Positions 35,338 through 47,725 of a stretch of DNA of 64,000 bases are shown piece by piece. This stretch comes from Paraphaeosphaeria minitans (Eukaryota > Ascomycota > Dothideomycetes > Pleosporales > Didymosphaeriaceae). The DNA lies in the NCBI GenBank assembly GCA_015832175.1, contig WJXW01000009.1, forward strand, positions 434,001 to 498,000, written 5' to 3'. Every line of letters begins with the position of its first letter. Position 1 is the stretch's first letter. The notes below the pieces were generated by a model that was given only the letters and a program-made list of their open reading frames with translations, did not search any database and was not told where the DNA came from. The translations under genes and the position numbers were made by a program.

Positions 35338-36936
35338 ATGTCTCCCAACATGAAGCTCTCCGTCCTCGCCTTCGTTGGCGCCGCCGCCGCCTTTCCCCAG
35401 TACAATGTTCCCAGTGCCCACGGTCACGGCCACGCCTCTGCCCACAGCAAGCACTTCACGCCCTCTGGCGGACGCTCCGGCTACGCATACCCCACCGGCG
35501 GCTGGGGACGCTACAACTCCACCTCCCCCAGCGCTGTCGCCCAGGGCACCGGAATCCCAAGCAAACCTGCTGCCGAGGAGACCACCTGCACCGACAGCCT
35601 CACCTCGACCACCACCAGCACCGTTTACCTGACCCAGTCCCCCGCCTCTGCCGCCTCTGCCGCCACCCCCGTGACCCCCGTCTCGGGTCTGACGTCCGAC
35701 GCCGAATGCGCCGTTCCCCAGACCGTCTACGTCACCGAGACCAACCGCGTCACCGTGACCGTCCCTGCCGGCGGTGCTCTGTCGTCTGCCGCTCCCCAGG
35801 CTCCCTCGTCCTCGTACGAGGCTGTTGAGCCCTCTGCCCCTGCGGCCTCCGCTCCCGTGGCCTCTGCCCCTGCGGCTTCTTCCCCTGCGGCTTCTTCCCC
35901 TGCGGCCTCCGTTCCCGTTGCTTCCGCCCCTGCAGCTTCCGCCCCTGTGGCCTCCGCTCCCGTTGCTTCCGCCCCTGCAGCTTCCGTCCCTGTGGCCTCC
36001 GTTCCCGTTGCTTCCGCCCCTGAGGCCAGCTACGAGGCTGCTACTTCTTTCGTCTTGGCCTCCTCCGAGGCCGCGAAGCCCAGCGCTGCTGCTGTCGCCG
36101 TGACCACCCCCGCTCCCGCTGCCGAGGCCGTCACCACCACCTACGCCGCTGCTTCCTCGGCCGTCGAGTCCTCTGCCGCCCCCGCCTCCACCAGCGCTTC
36201 TTCCGCGGGTGGCTACGCCGGCGGCAAGCGCGGTCTGGTCTACCGATGGGACGGCGCCGCCGACTGCAAGTCTTTCGAAGGCCAGAACTTCGGCTTCGTC
36301 TGGAACTGGGAGGCCGACACCAAGGGTGACATCGGTAGCTTCGCCGGCAACTTCATCCCTACCCTCCGTACCCTCGCCAACGCTGGCGACTGGGCCTCCA
36401 AGGCTCAGGCTGCCATCGATGCTGGTTCCAAGGTCATCTTCGGTCTCAACGAGCCCGATATCGCGTCCCAGGCCAACCTCGACGTCCCCTCCCTCTGCAC
36501 CGCGTGGCAGGCCAACATGAACGACTTCTACGGCAAGGTCACCGTCGTGGGTCCCTCCGTCTCCTCCTCCGAGAACGAGGGCCAGGGTCTCTCCTATCTC
36601 CAGCAGTTTGTCGAGCAGTGCCCCGAGGCCAAGTTTGACGACATCAACATCCACTGGTACGGCCCTGCCTCGGCCGGCTTCGACGCCTTCAAGGCCCACT
36701 ACGAGGACGCCGCCTCCAAGTTCCCCGGCAAGAAGATCTGGGTCACCGAGTTCGGTCTCACTGGCGCCACCGAGGACGAGTCGGCCGACTTCCTCAAGAG
36801 CGCCCAGTCCTACCTCGACGGCGAGTCCACCTGCGCAGGTTACTCGTACTTTGCCGTCGGCACCTTTGACCCCACCGCCAACCTCATCGGCACCATGTCT
36901 GCGCTCACCAAGGCGGGTGAGGTCTACGTCTCGTAA
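35338..36936 (+). CDS. Secreted GH128 beta-1,3-glucanase (Asl1-like)
   Basis: Intronless, 532 aa. Signal peptide 1-19 or so (hydrophobic KLSVLAFVGAAAAFP; a second Met at residue 5 is an alternative start). His/Ser-rich stretch (25-40), then a Ser/Thr/Ala/Pro linker (about 80-290) with an Ala-Pro-Val-Ala-Ser repeat tract (about 167-238), a likely O-mannosylated stalk. C-terminal catalytic domain about 297-532 is Asl1-like/GH128: KRGLVYRWD start, acid/base Glu372 in FGLNEPD, INIHWYG, nucleophile Glu471 in WVTEFGLTG. Expected to cut beta-1,3-glucan in the cell wall. No GPI signal; wall retention could be through the stalk. Preceded by a large minisatellite cluster. Convergent with UTP20. Confidence 0.93.
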   Translation: MSPNMKLSVLAFVGAAAAFPQYNVPSAHGHGHASAHSKHFTPSGGRSGYAYPTGGWGRYNSTSPSAVAQGTGIPSKPAAEETTCTDSLTSTTTSTVYLTQSPASAASAATPVTPVSGLTSDAECAVPQTVYVTETNRVTVTVPAGGALSSAAPQAPSSSYEAVEPSAPAASAPVASAPAASSPAASSPAASVPVASAPAASAPVASAPVASAPAASVPVASVPVASAPEASYEAATSFVLASSEAAKPSAAAVAVTTPAPAAEAVTTTYAAASSAVESSAAPASTSASSAGGYAGGKRGLVYRWDGAADCKSFEGQNFGFVWNWEADTKGDIGSFAGNFIPTLRTLANAGDWASKAQAAIDAGSKVIFGLNEPDIASQANLDVPSLCTAWQANMNDFYGKVTVVGPSVSSSENEGQGLSYLQQFVEQCPEAKFDDINIHWYGPASAGFDAFKAHYEDAASKFPGKKIWVTEFGLTGATEDESADFLKSAQSYLDGESTCAGYSYFAVGTFDPTANLIGTMSALTKAGEVYVS

Positions 36937-37766
36937 GCGACGACGCATACTTCCAAAGTCGACGTGGGGCGTTTGGTTTGCAAATTCTTTTGGGTTAGGG
37001 TTCAGGGTCAACATGGGTCATGGGGCATAGACGCGTGCAGCGCTATTACTACTCTGTGTAAACATTCCTCTTACTTTCTCCTATGTACAATTTGGGGCAG
37101 GGGCTTGGGGTAGCGAATGCGTACGTGTGCGCTGTATAGAGAGGCATTCAAAAGAGTGAACCTAAACAGCTGCTTACTGTGATGTAAAAGAGTGAACGTA
37201 TACAGCTGATACTTACTGTGATGTAAAAGAGTAAACGCAAACTGCTGCTGACTGTGCCATGTGCCATGTGCTGTGGTGCTGATGTCGCCACGTGCCGTGT
37301 GGCCTACGAATCGACACGAACCATCATCACTGCCATGTCTACCTACATGACCTCGCTTGGTTCGGCTCGGCTCGGCGTGTGCGCAACCAAGCAACCCCCC
37401 CCAAAGCACGCAAAAGCACGCAAAAGCCCACCCGTTTCCAGGGTGTCCGGCACAGCACGCGTCGTGGAGCAAACAAGTCGTTCGTTCGAAAGCTGGGGTA
37501 TCATTCTCGATTCCACCTCCCCTTCACCTAACCTACCTACCTACCTATTACAATCCTCACCACGGCCCTGCTGAACATGCTACTTTTTCCCCTCCCTCCC
37601 CTCCCTCCCCTCCCCTTTTCCCTCTCCCCTTCTTCCCCGGAGCAGAGAAACGCCAAGCCATGCCATGCAATGCATCATCATCCATGATCCCACCGAACAA
37701 AGACAAAAGACAAGTAGAAAAGAGAAACAAGGAAAGAAAGAAAGAAAGAAAGCTGGCGGATTCGAT
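36937..37766. other. Convergent spacer with simple repeats
   Basis: 3' regions of GH128 and UTP20. Holds a three-unit 36-39-bp direct repeat (about 37150-37250, AAAAGAGTGAAC...TTACTGTGATGT), an ACCTACCTACCTA run near 37540, a CCCCTCCCT pyrimidine tract (about 37588-37640) and a GAAA array (about 37730-37752). No gene seen. Confidence 0.6.
37150..37250 (+). repeat. 36-39-bp imperfect direct repeat, three units
   Basis: Three successive copies beginning AAAAGAGTRAAC and ending TACTGTGATGT or similar, each diverged by several substitutions and a 3-bp indel. Lies just past the GH128 stop. Confidence 0.8.
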
Positions 37767-40700
37767 CTACCACCCCCTCCGCTTCCCCTGGTACTCGGCG
37801 CCCCGCTCCTTGCGCTTGACCCGCTTCACCTCGTTCCTGCGCCTCTTCTCCACGCCGAAGCGCTCCGGCTCGGCCACGGCGGCGATCTTGCGCTTCTGGC
37901 GGCGCTCCTCGCGGCGGGCCCGCACGCGCGCGTGCACGTCGCCCACGACCTGGAGGTACGCGTGGGAGCCGAGGCGCGTCTGCAGGGCGCGCAGGATCTC
38001 GCGGCTCTTGTCGAGCACGGCGCGGTAGGCGTCGTTGAAGGCGGGTTCGGTGGAGCGCGGGACCGTGGTCGAGGGGTCCGTCAGGGTGGTGAGGGTGGTG
38101 ACGAGGTGGGTGAGGGACGATGTGAGCGAGGGCACGGGCAGCTTGGAGATCAGCGTCTCGAGGAGCGTGGCTGTTGCCGATTTGGGGTGGAGAGAGGCGA
38201 GTTTCATGATTTTGGTTTCGCGGCGGAGGAGGCCCGAGAGGCGGGTGACGAGGCGGTGGATGGCCGTCGGGGGAGCGGGCTTTGTCTTCTTGGATTTCGG
38301 TGCTGGGGAGAAGCCGCCAAATTCCGAGTCGGAGCCGTCGCCGTTCGTTTCTTGTGCGTCGCCGACCAAGGTGCCCTCCTCTACGTCTTCATCGTCGTCT
38401 ACCTTCTTGAAGTTCCACAATATGTTCGTGTTCGCCGCCAACCATCGTGCCAGGAAGGCCAAGTTGCGGACGCTCTGGATGCACAGCTCTTCGCTGGTGT
38501 TGGGAGTCTCAAGGTGTCTGAGGAATGCATGGGTGAGTTTGATGCCCATCTCTTCCGTCAGCTCTAGCCCGCGGGACCCTTTCAGTGGCACGCTGCCGAG
38601 GCCCGACTCGCTGTTGGCGGTGGAAACGTCCGCGAAGAACGTGCCGATGAGCTTCGCTGCCGTGAGCTTGACCCAAGCATGAGGATACGAGACGCATGCG
38701 CGGATCGAGCTCCACATGCCCTCCGAAGACAGCGTGTAGTCGGGCCAAGGCTTGGTGAGTTTCGAGAAGACGGTGAGAGAGTAGTATATCAACTCCCAGT
38801 CTTCCTCGTCACGTCGCTCCAAGCAAACATCAAGCGTAGCCCGAAGCTGCTCCATGACGAATTCGAGCTCTTTGGGTTTGGCATCGGCGACTTCGAGATA
38901 CAGACCCCAGCACTGGATACCGAGACGCTTGAGGCCCGCATCTTCATTCTGGGTGATCCATTCCTTGAGGTCGGCGGTGAAGCTCTTCAGCTGCTGCGAG
39001 TTGGCGCGCTCAAAGATTGTCTTGACCAGGGCACCTGCCATGGTGCGGCAATCGGCCGAATCGTCGTTGGCCATCGAATGAATCAACGGAATGAACATCA
39101 TGCCGAGGTTCTCCTCAAGCACCTTCTCGCCGACTTTGTTGAGAATCAGGCTCACGGCTTCCATGGCAGACTGCCTCCCTTCCACGTAGTCGTACCGCAG
39201 GTTCTTGAGCAAAAATTCCAGCTGTTTCTTGAAGCGGTTCTTTGCCTGTGGGTACTCCATCAGGAAGTGGAAGTAGGTAGACCGAGCTATTTGACGCGCA
39301 GACTGAGTCTGGTTTGTGATCATCATCGCAGCGACCTTGTCCATCAACTCGTAGACCTCGGTAATGACAATCTTTCTCGTCATCACAGCCTTGAGGAAAC
39401 CAAAAGTGACGCCCTGGCGATCAGGTTCGTCGATATCCGGTAGGATGCGCTTCAAAAGGTGCGCAAGGTCTTGCTCTCTTACCTGCACATTTGGCCTTTC
39501 CCGGAGCATGCTTGTAATCAGCTTCAGCGACGCCTGTGCGATCTCGGAATTCGAGGATGTGGCTCCCTTAATCAGACGGACGGACTCTGTCACATAGACG
39601 GGACAGTTCTCATCCAGCTCCTTCATTGGCACCTTGATAATGGTAGACAGCAAACGGATGGCGGACGTCTGTAGTTCTTCCTGGTTTGCAATCAAAGCGT
39701 CGCCGATCACTGGAAGAAACCCAGACAAATTCTGCGGCGTCTGCAGCTCCTCGTGCTTGCGCAGAACCATTCGCAGAATGTCCAAGCTGAACCGGATCAA
39801 CTTGTAATTGTACAGTGCCGTGGACTGACGAGCACCAGACTTCGCGGCGCCCTTCATATTAATGAGGAATTTCTTGTTCCTTGGCTCCACAAATTCGGCC
39901 TTTTCGGTGCTGTTGTTTGACTTGTAAACCTCCTGAATAAGCTCGTACCCGAATACCAGAATATCGCGATCGTTTACTGTGGGATTCTGGAGCACACCAA
40001 GTCCTATGCGCCGTAGTAGCTCATCTATCTTTTGTACCATTCGAGCGTTCAGCTTCTCCTGGAGCAGAGACTTAATGGGCGACACGAGCGCGTATAGATT
40101 GGAAGGAGACGTCGACCGCGCGATAATGTCCATCGTGTCGAAGCTCTTGCTGCTCTTCACTTCCTTCATCTTGCTGATGTACTCTTCTGCGTCTTTCTCT
40201 TGGCCAGTAACGCCAAAGATATCGTCCATGATCACATCCATTATGTCCGTGACACAGTAGTCTAGATCCCCAGGTTTGAGCTGCTCAGTTAGCTCGACAA
40301 GCAACTTGTGGAGCGTGAAGGACAAGACGTGGAGCTGGTAGCCCCGCGAAAGCGCTATCCGAAGGGCACGCAGGATGAAGCCGAAGTAAGTTGAACCCGT
40401 AAAAGTGGCGATCTCCGCTAAGGTATTTCGAGCCATGTCGCGAGAGTCTTGGGATCGCGATTTCAAGATGTAGCTGATGTCGAGCAGAACAGCCGGCAGC
40501 CTCGTCTCAATCTCGGTGGGAGGTAGAACCAGGAGTGCCTTGCACACTGCTATAGCTATAGGCACTCGCAGACTGACGGTGCTTTCGTCCTTCTTGCGGA
40601 GGAACTCAGAAAGGGCCGGGAGGATGTGGTCGATGATGTCTTTGGTCAGTTTTTCCTGCTGCGGTAGAGTCTTTGACAGTGCTGATGGCTTTTCGTCGAT

Positions 40701-43700
40701 TTCCATGATATCGGCCTCTTCAACCTCACCGGTACTGTCAGCAGATTGAGTTTGGGCCTTCGCCTCCGGTGATGTCGAGGCGACGTAGCCTTTCACGCGC
40801 GCTGATCGATGCAAGCCGTCCAGGAGTCCACTAATGAGCTTGATGACGGTCTTTTGCATATCTTCTTTGCTCGAAAGATAGCCCGTGTATCGTCTGAGCA
40901 ACGAACGGAATTGCGGCCATTCAAGATCCAGGCACAAAGTGGTGATTGTTTTGACCGTTTCACCGGACAAGGCACTCGCGTTATCGTCCTCGGCCTTATT
41001 GAACACAAAGTGCTCAAGGAGGGGAATGAGAATGTGGTAGATGTTCCCACTCTGTAGGTGTGGAGCGTTGGAGGCCAGTCGACGTAGCGCGCGCAGACGT
41101 CGATGGCTTTGGATGTGCAGGACATTGCTGTAAAAGGACGCTTCATCGTCCTCAGACACTAGTATGTGGAGATCGGTAACTGGCGCCCAGTCTTTATAGG
41201 TCTCGACTAGCTGGGCGAGCACAGCCAGGAACTCTACGCGAACAAGTTCTGATGTCTCCCGCACTCCAAAACGAATGCCAGAGAGAAGCGCTGCGGAGAT
41301 GAAATCCTTCGTGTCTTGGTCGTGAGGAGTTGTCTTGATAAAGTGTCGAAGCGCGAGGGATGCATTAACGCGGATGCTCAGCTCGTCGTTGTCCTTGATG
41401 AAGTACAACATGCTGTGAACCAGAGGCTTCCATTGCAAAAGGCTGTAGCGGATATCGTTGGTAATCTCGCCGAATGCAGCAGACCGGCGTTCGAAGTCGG
41501 GCTCATCTAAGCGCGACACAGAATAAGAGTTTAGACCGTGACAGAGCTTCGCCAGAACCGACAGCTCGTCCTTGTGGGCTGAGAGGTCTTCGAGAATGTC
41601 ACAAAGCAAGACCCGCGCATTTCTATCCTTCATGTACGAGAAGAGCGGGCTGACTCCCTCGAATATGGTATCGAAGAGCTCTATGATGTCGGTACTTTGG
41701 CAGCGCGGAATAAACTCGTGAAGAATCTTCAGTAATCCGAGCTTGGTCGCTGCGTTGACCCGTTGAGATGGCTGCCTGAGTAAGAAGCTGGAGATCTCGA
41801 GCATGCTGCGAGACTCGGCTGAGCCAACAACAAAGGGTGCAAGCTCAGCAACTGTGTGAACTCCGGATTCAAGCACCTCTTTGCTGGGGCTCTTTCGAAG
41901 CAGGGAACCAACGTGTTGCAATACAGTACTTGCGTACGGCTGGAGTATATTGGACTGGATGCTGTTTCGCCTGATCTTGGCTTCTGTGGATTCGTGCTCA
42001 CCGGTCGCCACCAAGGAAATGAGCTCACGCAGAATGCTGTCCAACACAAAGCGCTTAACGTCATCCTTTGCCGAGGGAACATCCAGGCACTCCGTAATCT
42101 TCGTCAGTATGTCCTCGTCGAAATCGACTAGGAATCTTGCTGTAGTAGCAGATTTCGACCAAGCTGAAAACAAGCGCAGGGTACCTGAAACCGATTGGGC
42201 CGTCTCGATGGGAAGTTGTGGGATTCTCGGAGTGACGAGCTCTCCTACTATCATTGACGCATACGGTGCCCATTCATATTCCGGACAGCTTTCGAACAAT
42301 ATGTTCAAAGCGTGAAGAGCGCGCTGACGAATAGCTCTGAACATAGATATTTGGCTTTCAGTTGATTCTGATTCTGGCGCAGCGGTAGACTTTGCAATAG
42401 CCCGAGATGCGTTGATGAGGCAGTAGAGGACCGGATCGACGAGGGAGGCGACAAATGGACGAATATTCGTTTTGAGGGCGCTGAGCATGTCCTCAATCAT
42501 GTTACACATACCGACCTGCCTTCGCGGTGCTAGCAGATCCGCTTGCAGAACACTTGCATCCAACACCTGGTCTCGAAGTATGTGGACGCCGCTCAATGGA
42601 CCGAGCGCTATCTCGAGGAACTGACTGATTGCACGGTCTTCGAATCGGGTCAATGCTTGGAAGACTGCCTTTCTCTTGACATCGAGTCCTCGCTTGCCGC
42701 TAATGACCTTGCCATACAACAAACGAAGCAGGACGGGAAATAGCACGTCTCGGTGGTGCTCTTTGATCGCACTTTGGCCTCCCCCAGCATCCAAGAACAC
42801 GGAGACTTCATCACGGAATCGTGAATCATCAAGCAGATTGAACAGATTCTCTTGATATTCGACGATGCCGGGTTCTTTCCAGGTAAGGAGCGCTTGGAGG
42901 GCAGCTCTCTGAACATCGGCATCGCCATTGCCTAGAAGAGATAACAAGGCCTGGTAGACATCTGCCGCTCGGTATAGAACCTTTGGGTTGGTGAACTTTG
43001 AGAACAGCGTAAGCATTGACTTTTGATCTTTCCTGGTCCATCGAGACTCTAGCTCCGGTTCCTCCCCGATAGTGTTATCGCCATCCGGCGTGCCTATCGC
43101 TCGCTGAGCCGAGGCCCAGTCAAGCAGAACAGGCACGAGAACACGAGAGCGTTTCTCAGCAACAGTAGGTAGTTCGTTGAGAACACGTAGGGCTTGTGTT
43201 CTGCTAAAGTCGTTGAGAAACTGAGCGCTCGTGTGATCGCGATCGAACCGAGCCTGGAGCTCCTCTTCAACATTGTCCAAGGCGGCCTGCGATCTGTTGA
43301 TTATGTGTTCGAGTTGCATGACGTTAGTGCATTCGAATAAGCTGACGAATTGTGGAGGTGCAGAGGCTGCTACTGGGCCGGTAGCAGACTCGTCGTGGCT
43401 TGGTGGCTGGCTTATCCACTCAAAAGCGATACGCAGAAAGTATGCCTCTCCTTCCTTTGTTTCACAGATAGCTTTCAAAGCCGAACTCACATCGTCCCAG
43501 ATCGAAGCAAGTCTGACGTGAAGAAGGCCAAACAGAAAAGTAGGTATAGCCTCTCCGAGGTACTCGTCAGCAGCGATGCTTGGATAGAGCTTAGCCAGTT
43601 GTCCAATGCGCATAGAAATCGATCGCTGGGTTTCCAGATTGACAGGCGTTTGTTCGATGATGCTCGCAGTGGATATCGCGTTGCGCCGTTCTTCAGTATC

Positions 43701-45729
43701 AGAAGCCAGGATCTCAAACAGACCTAACGCCACCAGGCGCAATTCGTGCGAAGGCGATCCCAAGCATCGCAGGAGACCTTGCTTGAGCGAAGCAACATGA
43801 TCGCCAGAGAAGTCAAGACTTGATTTGTTTCGCTCTGCAAGAGCAAGCAAGCCGTTCCAGAAAGGTAGAGTGCTGTCCGTGTTGGTAGATGCGGCTTTGC
43901 ACAATGCAGGCCAAAGTTGAACCAATGACTGCTGGAGGCTGGCATCGCGTACGAGATGTTGGAAACCATTTCCAGTGGCAAATGTCTTGGTGCTTGACGC
44001 CAGTTTGTCATCATCATCCTCCAAAGATGTCTTCAAAGTGCCATAAAGGCATTTCGTGATGGACTGTTTCTGTTCGCTAGACAGTGCCAAACTTCCAATG
44101 GCGTCAATAAAGGCGTTGCAGTCGTAAATAGCGCGTTGAGAGCTTTCCGAGTCGGGATCCAACGTGGAAAGTTGCTCCAAGCGATTGCTCATGGAATTTT
44201 GCCAGGCAAAAGGTGCTTGCAAGGGGTCCTTCGGAACTATGTTATGCTCGTACAAGCTGGGCAGTATCACAGAGAGCTGCTCTCCATATTCCTGTGCTTT
44301 TTGAACGATAAATCTGGAAGTAGTTAGCGCGCGATTGCACGGCTGAGGTCAAGTGTACTGACCTCTTGAAGTAAGATAGGAGGAGAGTGTTAAATCGCTC
44401 CGCACCTAGTTCTGCAAAGGTGTTACAGAAAGACAGAAAGTACTTCTCCAGAGGGTCTCTGCTGATTTTCTCCAAGAGTTGAGTATGGGGAATTGCTGCG
44501 TCGATCGGACAATACTGGAAAATGACTGCAAGCGCTGAGAGGAGCTCTTGGGTGTGCGCTGTTTTCATCGTTCTGGACTCATCCATGCCACTGACAAGTA
44601 AACTGATAGTTTCGAGCACAGACTGCCACTGGACGATTCGTGATCCTTGACGCACACCGCACACGACGAAAAGAAGTCTAGAGGATAGGCCAAGATAGCG
44701 TTTATCTGCGACTTTGGTTCTCATCGTCTCAATGACAACTTCTAAGACGGGTTGGAAGTGCTCCGCATCCGAGCTGTGAATCACGGAAGTAACCACGCCC
44801 TTAAGTACGAATTCCAAGGCCGGGGTTTGCAAGTTGGCATATTCCTCGTCATATGTACACAGCAACATTTCCTTCAGTATGGCAACTCCGCTCGAATGCA
44901 GGCCACGCTGTACTCCTTTAATGGAATCTGCGAAAAGGGTCATCAGGCCTTGTTGAAAATCGATATCCGAGGTGGTGCCTTGCGCGTCCTTCAGGAGCAC
45001 CGAGACGTGCTTCATAATGGTCCTCAAAGGGCTTTGGTCCCTATGATAGGCAGCTCCAGCCTTGCGCACCAAGAAGCTCAGCGATTCTGCAGCGAATCGC
45101 ATGACGAACAGCTTTTGGCGCGCCTTCCCCAGCAACGGGACCATCAGGTCGAACACCGGTCGCAGGTCCGGAACCAAGAGCCTCGAGAGGTACTTGAATA
45201 GCCAGGCAAGGCATGTAAACGCCCACCCAATCACCTCAACGTCGGCGTGGGTGGCGGCAAGGTGGGCGACCGTTCGGACTGCGCGCTCGAAGTGCTTCTC
45301 GAAGCGCACACCGAGATCATGCGCAAAATTTGCCAGGAGTTTCAGCAGTGGCTCCTCACTGTTCTTGTCGCCTTTTTCAATGTTCTCAATCAGCAGCTCG
45401 AAGATGCGCTCGTCGTGGTGGAGGACCTGCGGGAGGCTGTCGCACAGCGGGGCGACTCGGCGGGCGAACATGGAGAAGATCTCGGAGAGATTGATGTCTC
45501 TCCACTCGACGAGGGCATCTTTGAAGTACGAAAAGGTCGCGTCGAGCTCTGCATCGTCGATTATGGTGCTGCGTCCGCGGCGGACGGGCTCGATCTTGAG
45601 TCTCGCGATGCGCTGGGCGAACGATTCGAAGGTGTGGTTTTTGTTCGATTTTGTGCCGCCTTTCACTCGTTTGGCGATGCGTAGCTGCGGCTTCGCGGCC
45701 GGCCGTGTGCCTCGAGACATGGCGGCCAT
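37767..45729 (-). CDS. UTP20: UTP20, U3 snoRNP/SSU processome HEAT-repeat protein
   Basis: Two exons, 45729-44363 and 44313-37767; 2637 aa, the size of Utp20 family members. An all-helical HEAT-type protein. Early block FESFAQRIARLKIEPVRR (about 35-52) is the family start. The DRIM-type region (HALNILFESCPEYEWAPYASMI) lies around residue 1100-1130. The C-terminus is a Lys/Arg-rich tail (KRRRNEVKRVKRKERGAEYQGKRRGW), a probable nucleolar/RNA-binding signal. Utp20 is required for 18S rRNA processing in the 90S/SSU processome. Two extra in-frame Met codons (45762 upstream, 45720 downstream) exist; the chosen one gives MAAMSRGTRP. An acidic insert with DDDEDVEEG (near 38400) precedes the basic tail. 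Only one intron (49 bp) in 8 kb. Confidence 0.93.
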
Positions 45730-45762
45730 ATTGTCAGTAATAGAGTGAGCAGGAACTGCCAC

Positions 45763-46085
45763 TTCTCTAGGAAATTTTTGGAAGCCGGCGCACGGACCTA
45801 CCTAAGTACATCCTTATCGATATGCGCATACCTAATACACTCGCCAACAATAGCCCATCAAATTCATCATTGCATCAAATGTATAATATTAAACGACTAG
45901 CTCGTCTTCAAGTCTACCGCCTTAATTTGCCTGTAACTAAAGCATTTATGATAAGTACTCCTCTTCCTTGTACGTACATGGCTTGCCCCACAGTGCGAAG
46001 TCCCTGAAAAAGTCTCACATGCGAGTTAACGTTGAACTCATGAGCTGGTTCGGTTTCCGACCCGTGTTGCTGATACCTGGTATCG
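45763..46085. other. UTP20 promoter / PIG-L 3' region
   Basis: 323 bases with a CCTACCTAAGTAC stretch near 45798. AT-rich around 45840-45950. No gene seen. Confidence 0.5.
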
Positions 46086-47028
46086 CTAAATAACGTAATA
46101 CTCCCGATCAAGATACTGAACCGTGTACTTGACGTCGTCCGGGGCCTCTTTGGGCATAAGACCTGCGTTCTTGAAGCATTCGCTGTACAGTTTGCACTGC
46201 CTTCTTTTCAGCAACTTTCCGCGAGAACCGGTGCTATTAGAGCATCGTACCATGTCTTTGTCATATTGGGCGTACTCGAGGTAAGCGCGGACTTTGACTG
46301 AGAAATCTTCCGATTGCGTTTCGAGCGTTGGTTCGAAGGTCCGAATGAGGTTGCCCCCATAGCTGAGAGCTGGTCAGTTGTCTATGCGATTGAGATAAGG
46401 AGCCAAGCGCATACCTCGTCACGTTCCCAGGAATCTGGTATTCCTTGATTACATCGTGGACAATTCGCGCAGACACTGAATGATCTGCATGTTCCGCGCT
46501 ATATTCTGCATCTTTGGCGATCGGTGTTATGTCGTCCAATGTACGGATGAAGGTTGGGATCTTCCACTGAAGAATGATAGAGATCAAGTGCTTTAGTCCG
46601 TTGAGGTCATAAGTCGTCTCTCCGTCGATAGAGGTTATGTTCTGGATCTGGTTCTGATATAGCTTCTTGAGAGAAACCTGACCCGTCTCTTTGTAGCCTT
46701 GTCCGTCGGAACCGCCATCTGGGAAACGTAGGTCTGTCGTTCGTTAGCACATCCGATGCAAAGCTTGATTGACAGCACGCACAGATGAGCAAGAGTCCCT
46801 TCGCATCTTTGGGATATCGAAGCGTAATCAACGCGTCCCCGCAGATCACCTTCACGCCGTCCCAGTCTGTCTGATTTACCGGTGCGCCCGCCATGAAGTT
46901 ATATGATGCTTGCAGGCCCAGCTCGAGTGAGTCGGTGAAATTGGTGTCTTTCACGCCACGATCGCCGGTCGTGAGCATGACCACTGTAGTGCACTTGAAG
47001 GTGTGGATGTCATGGTAAAGGTGAGGGT
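46086..47028 (-). CDS. PIG-L-like GlcNAc deacetylase, 5' part unresolved
   Basis: Three clear exons (about 47028-46784, 46733-46415, 46362-46086) joined by good GT-AG introns, reading open over roughly 265 codons. Family matches: PHLYHDI-(x)n-TVVMLTTGDRG, LGLQASYNFMAGAP, LRFPDGGSDGQGY..GQVSLKKLY, FIRTLDD and the zinc-ligand region AEHADHS. These are the fungal LmbE/PIG-L family, which removes acetyl groups from GlcNAc-type substrates using a metal bound by an N-terminal AHPDD motif. That motif should lie just before PHLYHDI, but no frame within several hundred upstream bases encodes it and no convincing ATG exon is seen. The C-terminal 90 residues are Lys/Arg/Cys-rich and unusual. Either a 5'-truncated pseudogene or a gene with an unrecognised first exon. 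No signal peptide can be judged. Confidence 0.6.
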
Positions 47029-47725
47029 AAGGTGGAAAGGACGCGCGACGTTTACATGGCGCCAAGAGGGAAGGAACGACGCAAACACTGAAAGATTCCA
47101 CAACGGCGCGTCGAACCTCTGATAAATGCAGCCCACCATGTCTGCATGGTACTAGTAGTTCTTCTATTCCTTTTGTCCTCGGGGAGTAGAGAGTTGCACA
47201 GTCTCTCCGTACGCCTCAACCTGCTGATCGGCGACTCTTCGAATTGGCATGGCGAGCTCACACAAAAGATGCGCTGTCTTCTCCGACATGCTATGTTGAC
47301 AGCATAGACTATCAAGCTACATAGCTCGTGCTTGACCTGCCGCCTCTTCCGCCGCGTCTCATCCCCCATCGGCACCACCTGTGACTAATCCTCCGCTGTG
47401 ACAGACAATGCTGTTGCGCGCCGCAACATTTGCGACCAGACCATATCGCTAAACGAAAAACACAAACACTCCACATTGAACTCCTGGGTATAGCATACTA
47501 TCTCCCCTTAAAAATATAAACGCCAATCTGCTGCTAGCTTCTGCATGATCTGGCCGAAACTCAGTGAAATGCTCGCAATCTGAACTCAAACTGACGGACC
47601 GGTCGGTATTAATTTCACACTGCTGGGAAGCGAAAAAGATGCCAGGGCTACTGGAGCCATATTAGGGGAAGCGAAAGCGTGACCGACCCGTCGTGCAAAG
47701 CGCACTAGACGTGAAAAGTGAGATT
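47029..47725. other. Region upstream of the PIG-L-like gene
   Basis: Expected place of the missing first exon(s). Minus-strand frames at 46951-47139 and 47052-47378 are open but carry none of the family motifs. AT-rich near 47440-47520. Confidence 0.4.

Noticed and set aside
46951..47378. Possible metal motif for the PIG-L-like gene (frames with HADMV or HVGED)
   Set aside because: Neither gives the HxDD pattern; joining them needs weak splice sites or a frameshift, so they are probably chance.
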